A stretch of 64,000 nt of DNA from CAZOOK01 sp964581385 (GTDB taxonomy: Bacteria; Pseudomonadota; Gammaproteobacteria; Nevskiales; Nevskiaceae). The translations under genes and the position numbers were made by a program. The notes below the pieces were generated by a model, which did no database searches, had not been told where the DNA came from, and saw nothing but the letters and a program-made list of their open reading frames with translations. The stretch covers positions 67,495 through 131,494 of the forward strand of contig CAZOOK010000017.1 in the NCBI GenBank assembly GCA_964581385.1, written 5' to 3'. This document shows positions 25,707-34,993 of the stretch, in pieces. The first letter of the stretch is position 1, and each line of letters begins with the position of its first letter.

Positions 25707-27503
25707 ATGACGGAGATCCCGACCACGGTCGAATCGGCAATGCATCGCGGAATCGCTGCACTGGCCGCTGGCGATTGCGAGCGGGCGCTGTGCTGTTTCG
25801 ACAATGTGTTGGAGATTGATCCGCGTCATGTCGGCGCACTCGTGCTCGGCGGCGGCGCGCTCGCCGCCGCAGCCCGTCACGAAAGAAGCGCGAGCCTGCT
25901 GGATCGGGCGCTGGCCATCGATCCGCATCAACCTGACGCGCTAGTCTGCCGAGGCATTCTCGCCGGCAATCTCGGTCGTCACAACGAAGCCATCGACTAT
26001 TTCGACCGGCTTCTGGCCATCATCCCTAATCACCTCGTCGCGCTGAGCAACCGTGCGGCCGCGCTCACAAAGTGTGATCGCCATCAGGCGACGCTGGATA
26101 CGCTCGAAAGAATTCTCGCAATCGACCCATCGCATATCGACGCGCTCGTTGGCAGTGCTGCCGCGCTTAGCAAGCTCGGGCGTCACGCGCAGGCAATCGC
26201 TTTTCTGGACCGCGCTCTGACGATTGAGCCGCACGGCTCCGACGCGCTTCTATGCCGGGCGCTCGCGCTGGGCCATCTCGAACGTCACGACGAGGCACTG
26301 GCGTGTTTGGACCAAGCGCTCGCGCTTGCGCCGGAGCATGCCGAGGCGCTGGTGAACCGTGGCATTGCGCTTGGAAAACTGCATCGCCGTCATGAGGCGC
26401 TGGCCTGTTTCGAACGGGCGCTGGCGATCGATCTCGAATGTACTGCGGCCCTTGATGGATGTGGTTTCGCGCTGGCCCGGCTGCGCCGCCATCCGGAAGC
26501 GTTGGCGTGCCTGGATAGGGCGCTGACGATTGAGCCGGGACTCGTGCAGACCCGTTACAACCGTGGACTCATCCGTCTCATGACTGGCGATCTGCGCGGT
26601 GGTTTCGCAGATTTCGAAAGTCGCTGGGAATCACCGGCGCTGCTCGGACACGTCGGGCTGAAGACCGCCGCGCCGCTGTGGCTCGGCGACGTGCCGTTGA
26701 CCGGCAAGACGATTCTGCTTCACCACGAGCAGGGGCTGGGCGACACGATTCAGTTCGCGCGCTTCGTTCCCCTTGTCGCCCGGTGTGGCGGGCACGTTGT
26801 ATTCCGCGTGCCGCGCGTCCTGCTGGATCTGCTGCGCACGCTGCCCGGAGATTTCGATCTCATTTCCGAAGCCGACGCATTGCCGCATCATGACTTCCAC
26901 TGTCCGCTGATGAGCCTACCGCTGGCGCTGGGCACGACACTGGCAACGATTCCGGCCGAGATCCCTTACTTCCACGCGGACGCTGTGCAAATGACTGGTT
27001 GGAGAAAGCATCTCGGTCCCACGACGCGAAAGCGGATCGGAATCGTTTGGGCGGGCCGCCAATATCCGCCGATCGATGATCTGCGCGACATGCCACTGGA
27101 ATCGCTGAAGCCATTGCTGGATATGGATGCCGATTTCATCAGCCTGCAAAAAGATATTCCGAAGCGCGACCGCGCGACGCTGAACGCGCTGCCGGCACTG
27201 GCGCGGATGGGCGAGTCCGTGACCGATTTCGCGGACACGGCTGCGCTCGTGGCCAATCTCGATCTCGTGATCGCTGTCGATACTTCCGTTGCGCATCTGG
27301 CTGCCGCGCTTGGCAAGCCGGTCTGGATACTGAATCGATACGCATCCTGCTGGCGCTGGTTTCTTGATCGCCCCGATTCTCCCTGGTATCCCAGCGTCCG
27401 CCTGTTCCGTCAGGAAGTGTTCGCGGACTGGGGCGGCGTAGTCGCGGAAGTCCGGCAGGCGCTGACCGGATTTATGAGCGCCGACGCCGCTCAGCCCGAC
27501 TAA
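25707..27503 (+). CDS. TPR protein with C-terminal GT9/OGT-like glycosyltransferase domain
   Basis: This 598-residue protein begins with about nine 34-residue TPR units (residues 5-330; recurrent LGRHxEAxxxxDRALxIxP). The C-terminal half (340-595) has features of a GT-B glycosyltransferase domain: LLHHEQGLGDTIQFARFVPL, RIGIVWAGRQ, and DLVIAVDTSVAHLAAALGKP. Such TPR-transferases are often found near flagellar or surface-glycan genes, so flagellin or surface-protein glycosylation is a reasonable guess but not shown. It starts 29 bases after the GGDEF gene and may share its sigma54 promoter. Its stop faces the haemoglobin gene with a one-base gap. Confidence 0.85.
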   Translation: MTEIPTTVESAMHRGIAALAAGDCERALCCFDNVLEIDPRHVGALVLGGGALAAAARHERSASLLDRALAIDPHQPDALVCRGILAGNLGRHNEAIDYFDRLLAIIPNHLVALSNRAAALTKCDRHQATLDTLERILAIDPSHIDALVGSAAALSKLGRHAQAIAFLDRALTIEPHGSDALLCRALALGHLERHDEALACLDQALALAPEHAEALVNRGIALGKLHRRHEALACFERALAIDLECTAALDGCGFALARLRRHPEALACLDRALTIEPGLVQTRYNRGLIRLMTGDLRGGFADFESRWESPALLGHVGLKTAAPLWLGDVPLTGKTILLHHEQGLGDTIQFARFVPLVARCGGHVVFRVPRVLLDLLRTLPGDFDLISEADALPHHDFHCPLMSLPLALGTTLATIPAEIPYFHADAVQMTGWRKHLGPTTRKRIGIVWAGRQYPPIDDLRDMPLESLKPLLDMDADFISLQKDIPKRDRATLNALPALARMGESVTDFADTAALVANLDLVIAVDTSVAHLAAALGKPVWILNRYASCWRWFLDRPDSPWYPSVRLFRQEVFADWGGVVAEVRQALTGFMSADAAQPD

Positions 27504-27504
27504 A

Positions 27505-27891
27505 TCACTCGTCCGGATGATTGCGCATCCAGTCCGCGGTCTGCGAAAACGCCGTGGCTAGACGTTCCTGCAGGATTTCCGCCAGCGCTCGCTCCTGCAT
27601 CGCCAGCTGCATGCAATGCAACCATTGATCGCGTTCCGCCGAGCAGATCGCGAAGGGAAGATGCCGCGCGCGCAGACGCGGATGGCCGAAGCGCTGTACG
27701 TAGTGGTCCGGGCCGCCCGACCAGCCGCAGAGAAACCAGAACAGCTTGTCGCGCGAACCTGAGAGATCCGGCGGATGCAAGGCGCGGATACCCGCATGTT
27801 CCGGGTCGCGATCCATATGGTCGTAAAACGCATCGACCAGCGCACGCACTCCTGCTTCGCCGCCGAGCGCTTCAAAAACAGTGGTTGTCAT
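27505..27891 (-). CDS. Group II truncated haemoglobin
   Basis: This 128-residue small globin has the group II pattern: FYDHMDRDPEHAGIRALHP, then LFWFLCGWSGGPDHYVQRFG, GHPRLRARHLPFAI (proximal His region) and ERDQWLHCMQLAM with the characteristic Trp. It likely binds O2 or NO in the cytosol. The start at 27891 is chosen because a longer reading would run through the tRNA gene on the opposite strand. No strong ribosome-binding site is visible. Confidence 0.9.
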   Translation of the reverse strand: MTTTVFEALGGEAGVRALVDAFYDHMDRDPEHAGIRALHPPDLSGSRDKLFWFLCGWSGGPDHYVQRFGHPRLRARHLPFAICSAERDQWLHCMQLAMQERALAEILQERLATAFSQTADWMRNHPDE

Positions 27892-27987
27892 ATCCGGAGG
27901 AAAGAAATCGGTCGCGTCATTATGATGCCGCAAAGCGGGCGGGAGACAGGCGACGGCTAAAAGCGCTTCACGTACAATTGCGCCCAC

Positions 27988-28079
27988 GGAGAGGTGTCCG
28001 AGCGGTTGAAGGAGCACGCCTGGAAAGCGTGTATACGGGTCAAACCGTATCGCGGGTTCGAATCCCGCTCTCTCCGCCA
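27988..28079 (+). tRNA. tRNA-Ser (anticodon GGA)
   Basis: The cloverleaf folds as a class II tRNA. The acceptor is GGAGAGG with TCTCTCC and discriminator G, and an encoded CCA lies at 28077-28079. The anticodon arm CACGC-CTGGAAA-GCGTG puts GGA at 28022-28024. A long variable arm (TACGGGTCAAACCGTA) and a T arm GCGGG-TTCGAAT-CCCGC follow. A TACAAT -10 box lies at 27973-27978. A terminator follows, and accessory DNA begins directly behind it. Confidence 0.97.
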
Positions 28080-28090
28080 TTATTAAATTT

Positions 28091-28117
28091 AACCCCATGA
28101 TAGACATGGGGTTTTTA
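28091..28117 (+). terminator. Rho-independent terminator of tRNA-Ser
   Basis: AACCCCATG and CATGGGGTT pair across an ATAGA loop and are followed by TTT, 12 bases after the tRNA CCA. Confidence 0.75.
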
Positions 28118-28205
28118 ATTTATGTGGCTCCATTTCCACACTGTAACCCACACTTTGGATATTGCTTGAGGGCGCAAAAAGTCCCCTTTGCGGAACTGCG
28201 ACGTC

Positions 28206-28410
28206 ATGCTTGACCCAATCGCATCCCTCGCGTTTTCGATTCAAGCTACGAAAGGCGTGTATAGCGTCCTCCTTGGTTCCGGCATATCGAGGGCCGCCAA
28301 GATCCCCACCGGCTGGGAGATCACTCTCGAACTTGTGCGCAAGGTCGCCGCGCTGCAGAGTGATGACTGTGGGAGTGATTACCGCAGGCGCCGTGAGGGG
28401 GAACTCATAA
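28206..28410 (+). pseudogene. Truncated N-terminus of a SIR2-like (defence-type) protein
   Basis: From the ATG at 28206, about 58 codons read as the start of a SIR2-fold protein: LDPIASLAFSIQATKGVYSV, then LLGSGISRAAKIPTGWEITL and ELVRKVAALQ. The GSGxS..A.IPTGW motif is the NAD-binding start seen in large bacterial SIR2-domain antiphage NADases. Similarity stops near 28377, after which the frame runs into unrelated DNA and the next gene starts at 28411. It looks like a deletion relic at the tRNA-Ser junction. The reading frame itself stays open to 28580. Confidence 0.6.
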
Positions 28411-29979
28411 ATGTCGATGCTCCGATTGTTAGCTGCTTTCATTCTGGCGGGCAGCGCCAGCCTCCCTGTCGGCGCTGCGGGTGCGCCGCGGGAAGCCGCC
28501 CCAACGTCAGGCACTGCGGGTTACACGGTCCCTGTGCAGGCCACATGGCAAATTGGCGGAGCGCCAATCGCCGGACCTGATGGCGCCAGCTATCTGCCCG
28601 TTTTCACGGCCAGTGGCGCGACCTACTTCAACGGAGCGATCGAAAGAGTTGCCCAGGATGGCAGCTCGACGGCTTTGTACACCTTCAGCCCGCTCAGCAA
28701 TGCCGATCCGGTTACCGGTATCGGATTCAACAGTGACGGCGAATATCCCGACCAGATTTTGCTGAGCAGCGACGGAAATTTTTACGGGTCGACTGAAGGC
28801 GGCGGCGCGTCGGGAGCCGGCACGGCCTTCCGTCTGACGCCAGGTGGGGTTTTCACAACCTTGCATTCCTTCGATAGCGGCCAGCTCTCTGGATATCAGA
28901 TCGGCCGCAGCCTAGTACAGGGCCGTGACGGTGCTCTCTACGGGCTTACGTATGCCAGTGGTTCCGTCCCCTGGTCCGCAACTACGTTCTTCAAGCTGGC
29001 GCTTGATGGAACCTATACGAGCATGTGCTCGTTGCCCCTTACTGGCAACGAATACGTCGGCCATCTGGTGGCGGGGAGTGACGGCAATTTTTACGGTTTG
29101 CTGGGAACCAACGCCAATTCAACTACATTCTCCGGCTATATTTTTACCGGCGTCTTCAAACTCACTCCTAATTGCGGTTTTACGCAGATCTATTCCTCCG
29201 GGAAGGACCTCACAACGCTCATTGATGGTGGCGACGGGAACCTGTACGCCGCCGACCTCGGTTATAGCGGCGGCTGCTGCATTGCCCAGATCGGAGCTAC
29301 AAGGCTGATCCTGCGCCTGACTTCGGCGGGCATGTCGACTGTGTTTCATCAATTCCTTCCCGAAACGTACACTGATTACCAACCTGGCTATTGGAGCTGT
29401 ATCAAGGGGTGCGTCTGGGTTCCGGGCAAATGGGTAGTGAACAATGTCGACAACAACGCCAATGGGAGCGCGCCAACATCCCTTATCCGCGCGGGCGACG
29501 GGAACTTGTATGGCACCACGGCGGCGCAAGGACTGAATCAATACGGTACCGTTTTTCGAATCACGCCTGACGGGAGCTTTACGACTCTTCTTTCGTTCCC
29601 GTGGGCGGTACCTGGGGGCAATTACCCGCTGTTCGAAGGTCCCGATGGCAACCCTCAAGTGCTCCTCGTGACTTCAGGAGCGATCGAGTTTTTCAGGCTC
29701 ATACCGGACGCGCCGCTTATCACCAGCATTTCGTTCAGTCGTCCGACGGTCAATCTTTGGCAGCCAACGGTTCTGAGCTGGGCATTCACGAACGCGCAAT
29801 CCTGCACGTTGATCGGCGATGTTCCAGGTGTATCAGGCACAGTGAGCGCCAGCGATAGCAAGACGGTGCGGCTTAACAGCAAACAAAACCGGACACCGGC
29901 ATCGTTTGTCGCTGGCATTCAATGCACTGCCACCGACGGCAGCGTTTCGAATGCATCAGCGACCGTTACGATCCATTAG
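28411..29979 (+). CDS. Secreted GloVer-type tandem-repeat protein
   Basis: This 522-residue protein has a signal peptide (MLRLLAAFILAGSASLPVGA) and repeats of the type LVQGRDGALYGLT...GTVFRITPDGSFTTLLSF, known as GloVer-containing choice-of-anchor repeats and probably forming a beta-propeller. The last 90 residues look like an Ig-like domain (PLITSISFSRPTVNLWQPTV ... IQCTATDGSVSNASATVTI). Function is unknown; surface or extracellular location is inferred. It begins right at the truncated SIR2-like gene. Confidence 0.8.
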   Translation: MSMLRLLAAFILAGSASLPVGAAGAPREAAPTSGTAGYTVPVQATWQIGGAPIAGPDGASYLPVFTASGATYFNGAIERVAQDGSSTALYTFSPLSNADPVTGIGFNSDGEYPDQILLSSDGNFYGSTEGGGASGAGTAFRLTPGGVFTTLHSFDSGQLSGYQIGRSLVQGRDGALYGLTYASGSVPWSATTFFKLALDGTYTSMCSLPLTGNEYVGHLVAGSDGNFYGLLGTNANSTTFSGYIFTGVFKLTPNCGFTQIYSSGKDLTTLIDGGDGNLYAADLGYSGGCCIAQIGATRLILRLTSAGMSTVFHQFLPETYTDYQPGYWSCIKGCVWVPGKWVVNNVDNNANGSAPTSLIRAGDGNLYGTTAAQGLNQYGTVFRITPDGSFTTLLSFPWAVPGGNYPLFEGPDGNPQVLLVTSGAIEFFRLIPDAPLITSISFSRPTVNLWQPTVLSWAFTNAQSCTLIGDVPGVSGTVSASDSKTVRLNSKQNRTPASFVAGIQCTATDGSVSNASATVTIH

Positions 29980-30199
29980 CTAGAGAACTTCGAGTGACGG
30001 CGGGCGTCCCGCTGCCAGAATCCAGCGGGTAATAATCCCGTATTGCCGCGTCTCTCAAGTACGGCCGAATGGCAGCGACAAGGGCCATCGTCTCTCAGCC
30101 CAAGTTTTCCATTACGCGTTATGACCGGGACGGATGCGGCTGATCTACCTGACTGTTGTTAACGTCAGCAACATCACCGACTTCCCGATTTGCGATGAC

Positions 30200-31792
30200 T
30201 CACGGTACCGTGAAAGCGTAGATCTGGTTGTTTGGATGGCCGATGCGCCAGTAACCGGAACCCCAGTACACGGTGCCATCGACGACTGACGGTGCGTCGA
30301 TTACCGAACCGCCGCTGGCATACGTCCAGAGGACGTTGCCGTTGCTGGCATCAAGGGCGACGAAGTCCCCATCCACAGTGCCAGCGAAAAGCACGCCGTT
30401 CGCAATGGTGACACCACCGGTGGTAATGGTCGGTTTATTCCTCTTGCCTTTAGTTGCGGGTGTCTGCCAGATCACTTTTCCCGTCGTGGCATCGAGAGCC
30501 GCCCAGGAACCACCACTCCAGCTGGTCTTGTTATCGGGGCCCAGCAGGAACTTCTGGGCTTCAAAATTAGCTTCCGCCACGTAAACGCGGTTACCGTCGG
30601 TTGCCGAGCCCCATTCGATACCGCCCTCGGCACCGGAAGGACCTGCCGGGCTGGACCAGACGACACTGCCATCGTCCGGATTGAGTGCCCAGTAAATGCC
30701 GCTTTTCTGACCGGCGCCGATCAAATGGCTGTTGATGACATTGACGCCTGCTCCGAAATCCAAATCAACATTGTTGCCTTTCACTGGGCACCGCGCGGAA
30801 TTGCTCGTATCCGTCACAGAAGATTTCGGCAGACCGCACAAGACGTTCCACACGTCCACCCCCTGCATGCGGTGATTCCACTTCATTTTGCCGGTCTGCA
30901 GATCATAGGCCACCACCGCATCGATACTGTCCTCCGCCGCCAGACAGGCAGTCTTCTGATCCTGATTCGTCGTGCTGTTGATGCAAGTGACGACATCGGC
31001 GGGCACGCTGTAGTTGTCACCCGTCGTCACGTACAAGGAACCGCGCGCTGCATCGATTACGGGGTTGCTGCTCCATACGGCACCGCCTGTGTAACCGTCC
31101 GGAACGGTCGGCGTCTGCCACAAAATTTTGCCGGTCGCCAGATCGAGCGCCGCAACGCTGCCGCGAAACGACAGACCTTTCCGCCCATGAAATAGAATTG
31201 TGACTTCTTCGAGCGAAGAAACTCCGACGTAGACGCGATTGTTGTAGATAACCGGTGAACTGGTAATGACGCCTTTGGTGGAGCCGTAAGCATTCAGATC
31301 CGTTACCCATGCCTTGGACGCATCACTTTTATTGATTGCGATCACGGTCGGGCCGGATTGATCCCCGACTACAAGCAGCGAATCGCTGATAGCCGGGCTG
31401 TTGCGCGACAACGAACTGCGATTCTTGGTGTACTCGGTCAGATTGTGCGACCAAACCAAAGTGCCGTCAGCGCGATTCAATTTGTATATGTAGCCCTTCC
31501 AATCGGTGGCGTAGACATTGGCGCCATCGACGGTCGGTGTGGATGAAACCGAAGCCTGAGTGCTGTAGACCCAAAGCGGTTTGAGGTTCGGGACCGTAGC
31601 AGGGCTCAGCTTGGTTTCCCCCGCGGCGTAGTTCTGATTCAACACACCGCCGCCCCAAGACGGCCATTGCAGGGAGCCGCTGGTAGCGGCTTGCGTCTGG
31701 GCAGCGTAACCGCTCAGCGTGGTGATAACAGCGATCGCAGCCAGTTTCCGCGCGCCACGCAGAGCACGGCCTGAATGGTTCATCAAATCCAT
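30200..31792 (-). CDS. Secreted PQQ-type beta-propeller protein (polyvinyl alcohol dehydrogenase-like)
   Basis: This 530-residue protein has a signal peptide ending near residue 36 (GYAAQTQA) and eight-bladed quinoprotein repeats (SVAALDLATGKILWQTP, AVVAYDLQTGKMKWNHR, WAALDATTGKVIWQTP, FVALDASNGNVLWTYASGG). The composition and blade motifs resemble PQQ enzymes of the polyvinyl alcohol dehydrogenase group, without the cytochrome c domain. A BamB-like non-catalytic propeller is the alternative. It lies convergent with the GloVer gene; the 220 bases between (29980-30199) hold nothing recognised. Confidence 0.8.
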   Translation of the reverse strand: MDLMNHSGRALRGARKLAAIAVITTLSGYAAQTQAATSGSLQWPSWGGGVLNQNYAAGETKLSPATVPNLKPLWVYSTQASVSSTPTVDGANVYATDWKGYIYKLNRADGTLVWSHNLTEYTKNRSSLSRNSPAISDSLLVVGDQSGPTVIAINKSDASKAWVTDLNAYGSTKGVITSSPVIYNNRVYVGVSSLEEVTILFHGRKGLSFRGSVAALDLATGKILWQTPTVPDGYTGGAVWSSNPVIDAARGSLYVTTGDNYSVPADVVTCINSTTNQDQKTACLAAEDSIDAVVAYDLQTGKMKWNHRMQGVDVWNVLCGLPKSSVTDTSNSARCPVKGNNVDLDFGAGVNVINSHLIGAGQKSGIYWALNPDDGSVVWSSPAGPSGAEGGIEWGSATDGNRVYVAEANFEAQKFLLGPDNKTSWSGGSWAALDATTGKVIWQTPATKGKRNKPTITTGGVTIANGVLFAGTVDGDFVALDASNGNVLWTYASGGSVIDAPSVVDGTVYWGSGYWRIGHPNNQIYAFTVP

Positions 31793-32217
31793 TTTTTATC
31801 TCCCCTCGTCACACCGCTTATCAACATTTGTATTGGCGACTCATACAAGCTGCCTTATGCTCTCAAGCTTACCTTAAGTAAGTGCAAACCAGTCAATGGT
31901 TGGTTGCAGTGCATCAAGGCATCGCATGTACGCATTTCGGCGGAGCAGGGTTTGCGGAAGGCTGCATTCACCGCATATATGTTGATTGTATTAATATTTT
32001 TAATTATCGAAGCGATAAAATCTCCCGCATATCCTGCGGGTTTACGCGTTCGGAGAAGCACAGGCCGGAGCCAGAGACGCGTAATTCTCTGAAGTAGATG
32101 GGCAGCAGAGCGTGCGTCTCCGTGTCCTAAAATTCCAGTGCGGATTGGGTGCTATTGAATCTGCTGCCGCCCGATCAGTGCGGCTGACAATTACGCTGCG
32201 TTTCCCGCGCAGGTTTG
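31793..32217. other. AT-richer intergenic region with a terminator-like hairpin
   Basis: This 425-base spacer lies between the divergent propeller gene and dinB. It is visibly more AT-rich than its surroundings. CCCGCA/TGCGGG at 32024-32040 with loop TATCC and a following TTT could be a weak terminator. The short reading frames here lack coding character. No LexA box was recognised ahead of dinB. Confidence 0.4.
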
Positions 32218-33294
32218 ATGGAAAATGACGATATGCGCAAGATCGTCCACGTCGACCTCGATGCCTTCTATGCTTCAGTGGAGCAGCGGGATGATCCCTC
32301 ATTGCGGGGCAGGCCTGTGGTCGTCGCCTGGCGCGGAAACCGGTCAGTCGTGTGTGCCGCCTCCTATGAGGCCCGCCGTTATGGGATTCATTCAGCGATG
32401 CCAGCGGTGCGCGCTGAACGCCTCTGTCCGGACGCCGTATTCGTACCCCCTGACTTTAGTCGCTACAGAGCAGCGTCACGGGCAGTGAGAGAAATCCTCT
32501 TGCGCCAGACCGATTTGGTCGAGCCGCTCTCCCTTGACGAGGCCTACTTAGACGTCACGCACCCAAAATCCGGCACGGACAGCGCCACGGCGATCGCAAC
32601 GAAGGTTCGGCAGGAGATTCGCAACGAGCTTCATCTCACGGCGTCGGCCGGCATCGCTCCGAACAAATTTCTGGCAAAGATCGCTTCGGACCTTAACAAG
32701 CCAAATGGCCAGTTTGTGGTTCGACCCGCGGATGTCGAATCCTTTCTCGATGGTCTCGACGTGCATCGAATTCCGGGCGTCGGCAAGGTGAACGGCGCGC
32801 GCCTCGAACAACTCGGAATAAAGACTGTGGGCCAACTGCGAGAGGTTGCTGTCTCCGAGTTGGAAAAATTGTTCGGCAAGTATGGTCTGCGCCTGGCTGA
32901 ACTCGCCCGCGGCGTCGATGAGCGGCCGGTTGTTCCCAATCGCCCGACCCAGTCCATCTCAGCCGAGGACACCTTCGAAACCGACGTCCCGTTGCACGAA
33001 ACCGAAGCGGCGATCCGCCGTCTCGCGGCAAAAACCTGGAGCGCGTCTCGCAAAGAAACACGCGTGGGACGTACAGTGATCCTCAAGTTGAAGACTTCGG
33101 ATTTTCAGGTGCTGACCAGGAGCATAACGCCGCCCGCGCCTCCTGCATCCCTTGAAGAATTAATCTGCATAGCGCTCCAGCTGCGCGAGCGGGTTTCCGA
33201 GAACGACAAACTTTTGTATCGATTGGTTGGAGTCGGCCTTGGTAATTTTCACGAACCCGAAATGCTAAACGGGAGTCAGCAATCTCTCCTCTGA
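32218..33294 (+). CDS. dinB: DNA polymerase IV (Y family)
   Basis: This 358-residue translesion polymerase has catalytic motif HVDLDAFYASVE at the N-terminus and SLDEAYLDV in the palm. A helix-hairpin-helix region (IPGVGKVNGARLEQLGIKTV) and a little-finger domain follow. It lacks the beta-clamp-binding tail in recognisable form (it ends MLNGSQQSLL, where QQSLL could serve as a short clamp motif). ATGs at 32218 and 32233 are both possible; homologues usually begin MRKIxHVD, favouring 32233. Confidence 0.95.
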   Translation: MENDDMRKIVHVDLDAFYASVEQRDDPSLRGRPVVVAWRGNRSVVCAASYEARRYGIHSAMPAVRAERLCPDAVFVPPDFSRYRAASRAVREILLRQTDLVEPLSLDEAYLDVTHPKSGTDSATAIATKVRQEIRNELHLTASAGIAPNKFLAKIASDLNKPNGQFVVRPADVESFLDGLDVHRIPGVGKVNGARLEQLGIKTVGQLREVAVSELEKLFGKYGLRLAELARGVDERPVVPNRPTQSISAEDTFETDVPLHETEAAIRRLAAKTWSASRKETRVGRTVILKLKTSDFQVLTRSITPPAPPASLEELICIALQLRERVSENDKLLYRLVGVGLGNFHEPEMLNGSQQSLL

Positions 33295-33348
33295 CATCAT
33301 TTAGCGAAGCCGCAAACCCCAGTTTGGGATAGTCACCAACGGGATCAA

Positions 33349-34719
33349 TCAGGGCCCCGCGAAGAGCGCTCCTTCGATGTGATCGCCACCGCCTGCATAT
33401 CCTGAGTGCACCCACGTCGCGACGAGGTTGCCGCTGGCGTCGACACCGATGCCGCCGAATTGATCGAACGCGGCAATGTCGATGATGAATTGTCCGCCCA
33501 ATGCCCAACCCTCCGGTGTGAAAAATTCACCGTACATGGCGTCGATAACTCTTCCTGCTTCGAATAGGCTGGTACCCCACGACACTGCGAAGTTGCCGTT
33601 TCGATCCATGGCAACGGCGTCGGCGTCGGGCAGTTCAGGGGCGGGTGGCCCGGGTGGTGGAATGGGAGCCGATTGCCAAACAAGGAACGAATCGCCTGTG
33701 ACAGTGCCTCCCGCCGAGTAAAGCCGTGCATAGACTCCTTCGTTTGCGATCGGTGCGGGAGTCGGCCAGCCGATCCAGGTGACGACGAAATTGCCGGCGC
33801 CATCCATTGCCACCGATGGTTCCTGCGCATAGAGGCCTGGCTCGGATATCCGGAAGGAATCCGCTACCGGCCCGCCATCCGGAGCGAACAGCCGGCCATA
33901 GAGAGCAAAGCGGTTCTGCGCTCGCTCGTTTACCCAGACGAAAGCCAAGTCACCGGAGGGATCCATCGCCATTCTCGGAGTGAAATCGAAATCGGTACCG
34001 ACAACGGGAGTCCCGGTCTGCACGGAGAACGACTTCGCTTTTGGTGTTCCGTCGGCGTTGTAGAGGCGCGCATGGATAGATTGGAGCATTAGAGGCTGCG
34101 ACGAGCTTGGGCTCATGCTCTGGCCAGTCGCCTGCAGAGTTACAAGGTGACTCCAACCCACCGCGAAGTTTCCGGCGGTGTCCATCACGACATTCGGTGC
34201 AAGCGCTGAGGTGATTGACCCGCTGGCGGGTGTGATGGCGGTGACATCGATCATATCGCCGTGAAGAGTGCCCGCGATATCGTAGCGTTGCGCATAGAGA
34301 TGGGAACGCGAATCGGTACTGCTCACCGCAGTCCATACCACCACGAAATTTCCACTGTCGTCGATGGCGACCGCATGCGTCGTCGGCGGAGTTGCCGACA
34401 CTACGAACTGCGCGGACAACGGGGTGCCGTCTCCAGCGAAGGCGCGTGCATAAATTCCCGCAATGTCACCTGGAAAATTGACATCCTGAAAATCGTGATA
34501 CCAGACCACCACGAAATCGCCCGAAGCGTCACGTGCGATGACAGGCTTTCCGTCGATATCGCTGCCATCCGTCGGAGAGACCGTATTGCTTACCGCAAAT
34601 GGCGGCCCCAGCGGAGCACCGGGCTGTGCGGACACCGAGAAGCTCGATGCGGAAAGGACGAGAAGGCAAGTGGCGAGCGTCGCTCGGCGTAAATAGATGG
34701 TGAGTGCGAAAGCGTTCAC
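33349..34719 (-). CDS. Secreted repeat protein, propeller-like
   Basis: This 456-residue protein has a signal peptide (LLVLSASSFSVSAQP). It is built of about seven repeats of roughly 55 residues with the pattern xVAMDxxGNFVVxW......YARLYxxDGTPxGxxFxV, alternating hydrophobic strands as in a beta-propeller. No catalytic motif or anchor is seen. It probably acts outside the cell. It lies in the same direction as the neighbouring secreted gene at 34994. Confidence 0.75.
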   Translation of the reverse strand: MNAFALTIYLRRATLATCLLVLSASSFSVSAQPGAPLGPPFAVSNTVSPTDGSDIDGKPVIARDASGDFVVVWYHDFQDVNFPGDIAGIYARAFAGDGTPLSAQFVVSATPPTTHAVAIDDSGNFVVVWTAVSSTDSRSHLYAQRYDIAGTLHGDMIDVTAITPASGSITSALAPNVVMDTAGNFAVGWSHLVTLQATGQSMSPSSSQPLMLQSIHARLYNADGTPKAKSFSVQTGTPVVGTDFDFTPRMAMDPSGDLAFVWVNERAQNRFALYGRLFAPDGGPVADSFRISEPGLYAQEPSVAMDGAGNFVVTWIGWPTPAPIANEGVYARLYSAGGTVTGDSFLVWQSAPIPPPGPPAPELPDADAVAMDRNGNFAVSWGTSLFEAGRVIDAMYGEFFTPEGWALGGQFIIDIAAFDQFGGIGVDASGNLVATWVHSGYAGGGDHIEGALFAGP

Positions 34720-34893
34720 TGAGATTCCTCCCTGAATCTAGATGTTCGCTCTGAATACGCCGTCTTCGATCAAGGCACACGCGACGAACGAACGTGAGCC
34801 AAGATCGGAAATATGGCGTTGTGGGCATTAATGTCCGCTTAATGCCGAACGTGATCAGCAGCGGACCTCGGCGTGGCATCCGTGTTACCGCTA

Positions 34894-34931
34894 CCGTCAC
34901 GCGACTCCGTTCGCACGGAATCGCGTGACGG
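34894..34931. repeat. 38-base interrupted palindrome between two secreted-protein genes
   Basis: CCGTCACGCGA (34894-34904) pairs with TCGCGTGACGG (34921-34931), with an inner TCCG/CGGA pair. There is no T-run on either side, so it is not a standard terminator. It could be a protein-binding palindrome or an RNA structure 3' of the gene at 34994-36286. Confidence 0.55.
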
Positions 34932-34993
34932 CCATAGATGACGAGTGCAGATTGGCAGATTGGTAGCGCGCCTGAATGGAGCGCTGCCTGATA

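Noticed and set aside
27892..28107. Extension of the haemoglobin gene through the tRNA-Ser region
   Set aside because: It would translate the complement of a tRNA; the globin similarity begins only at MTTTVFEAL.
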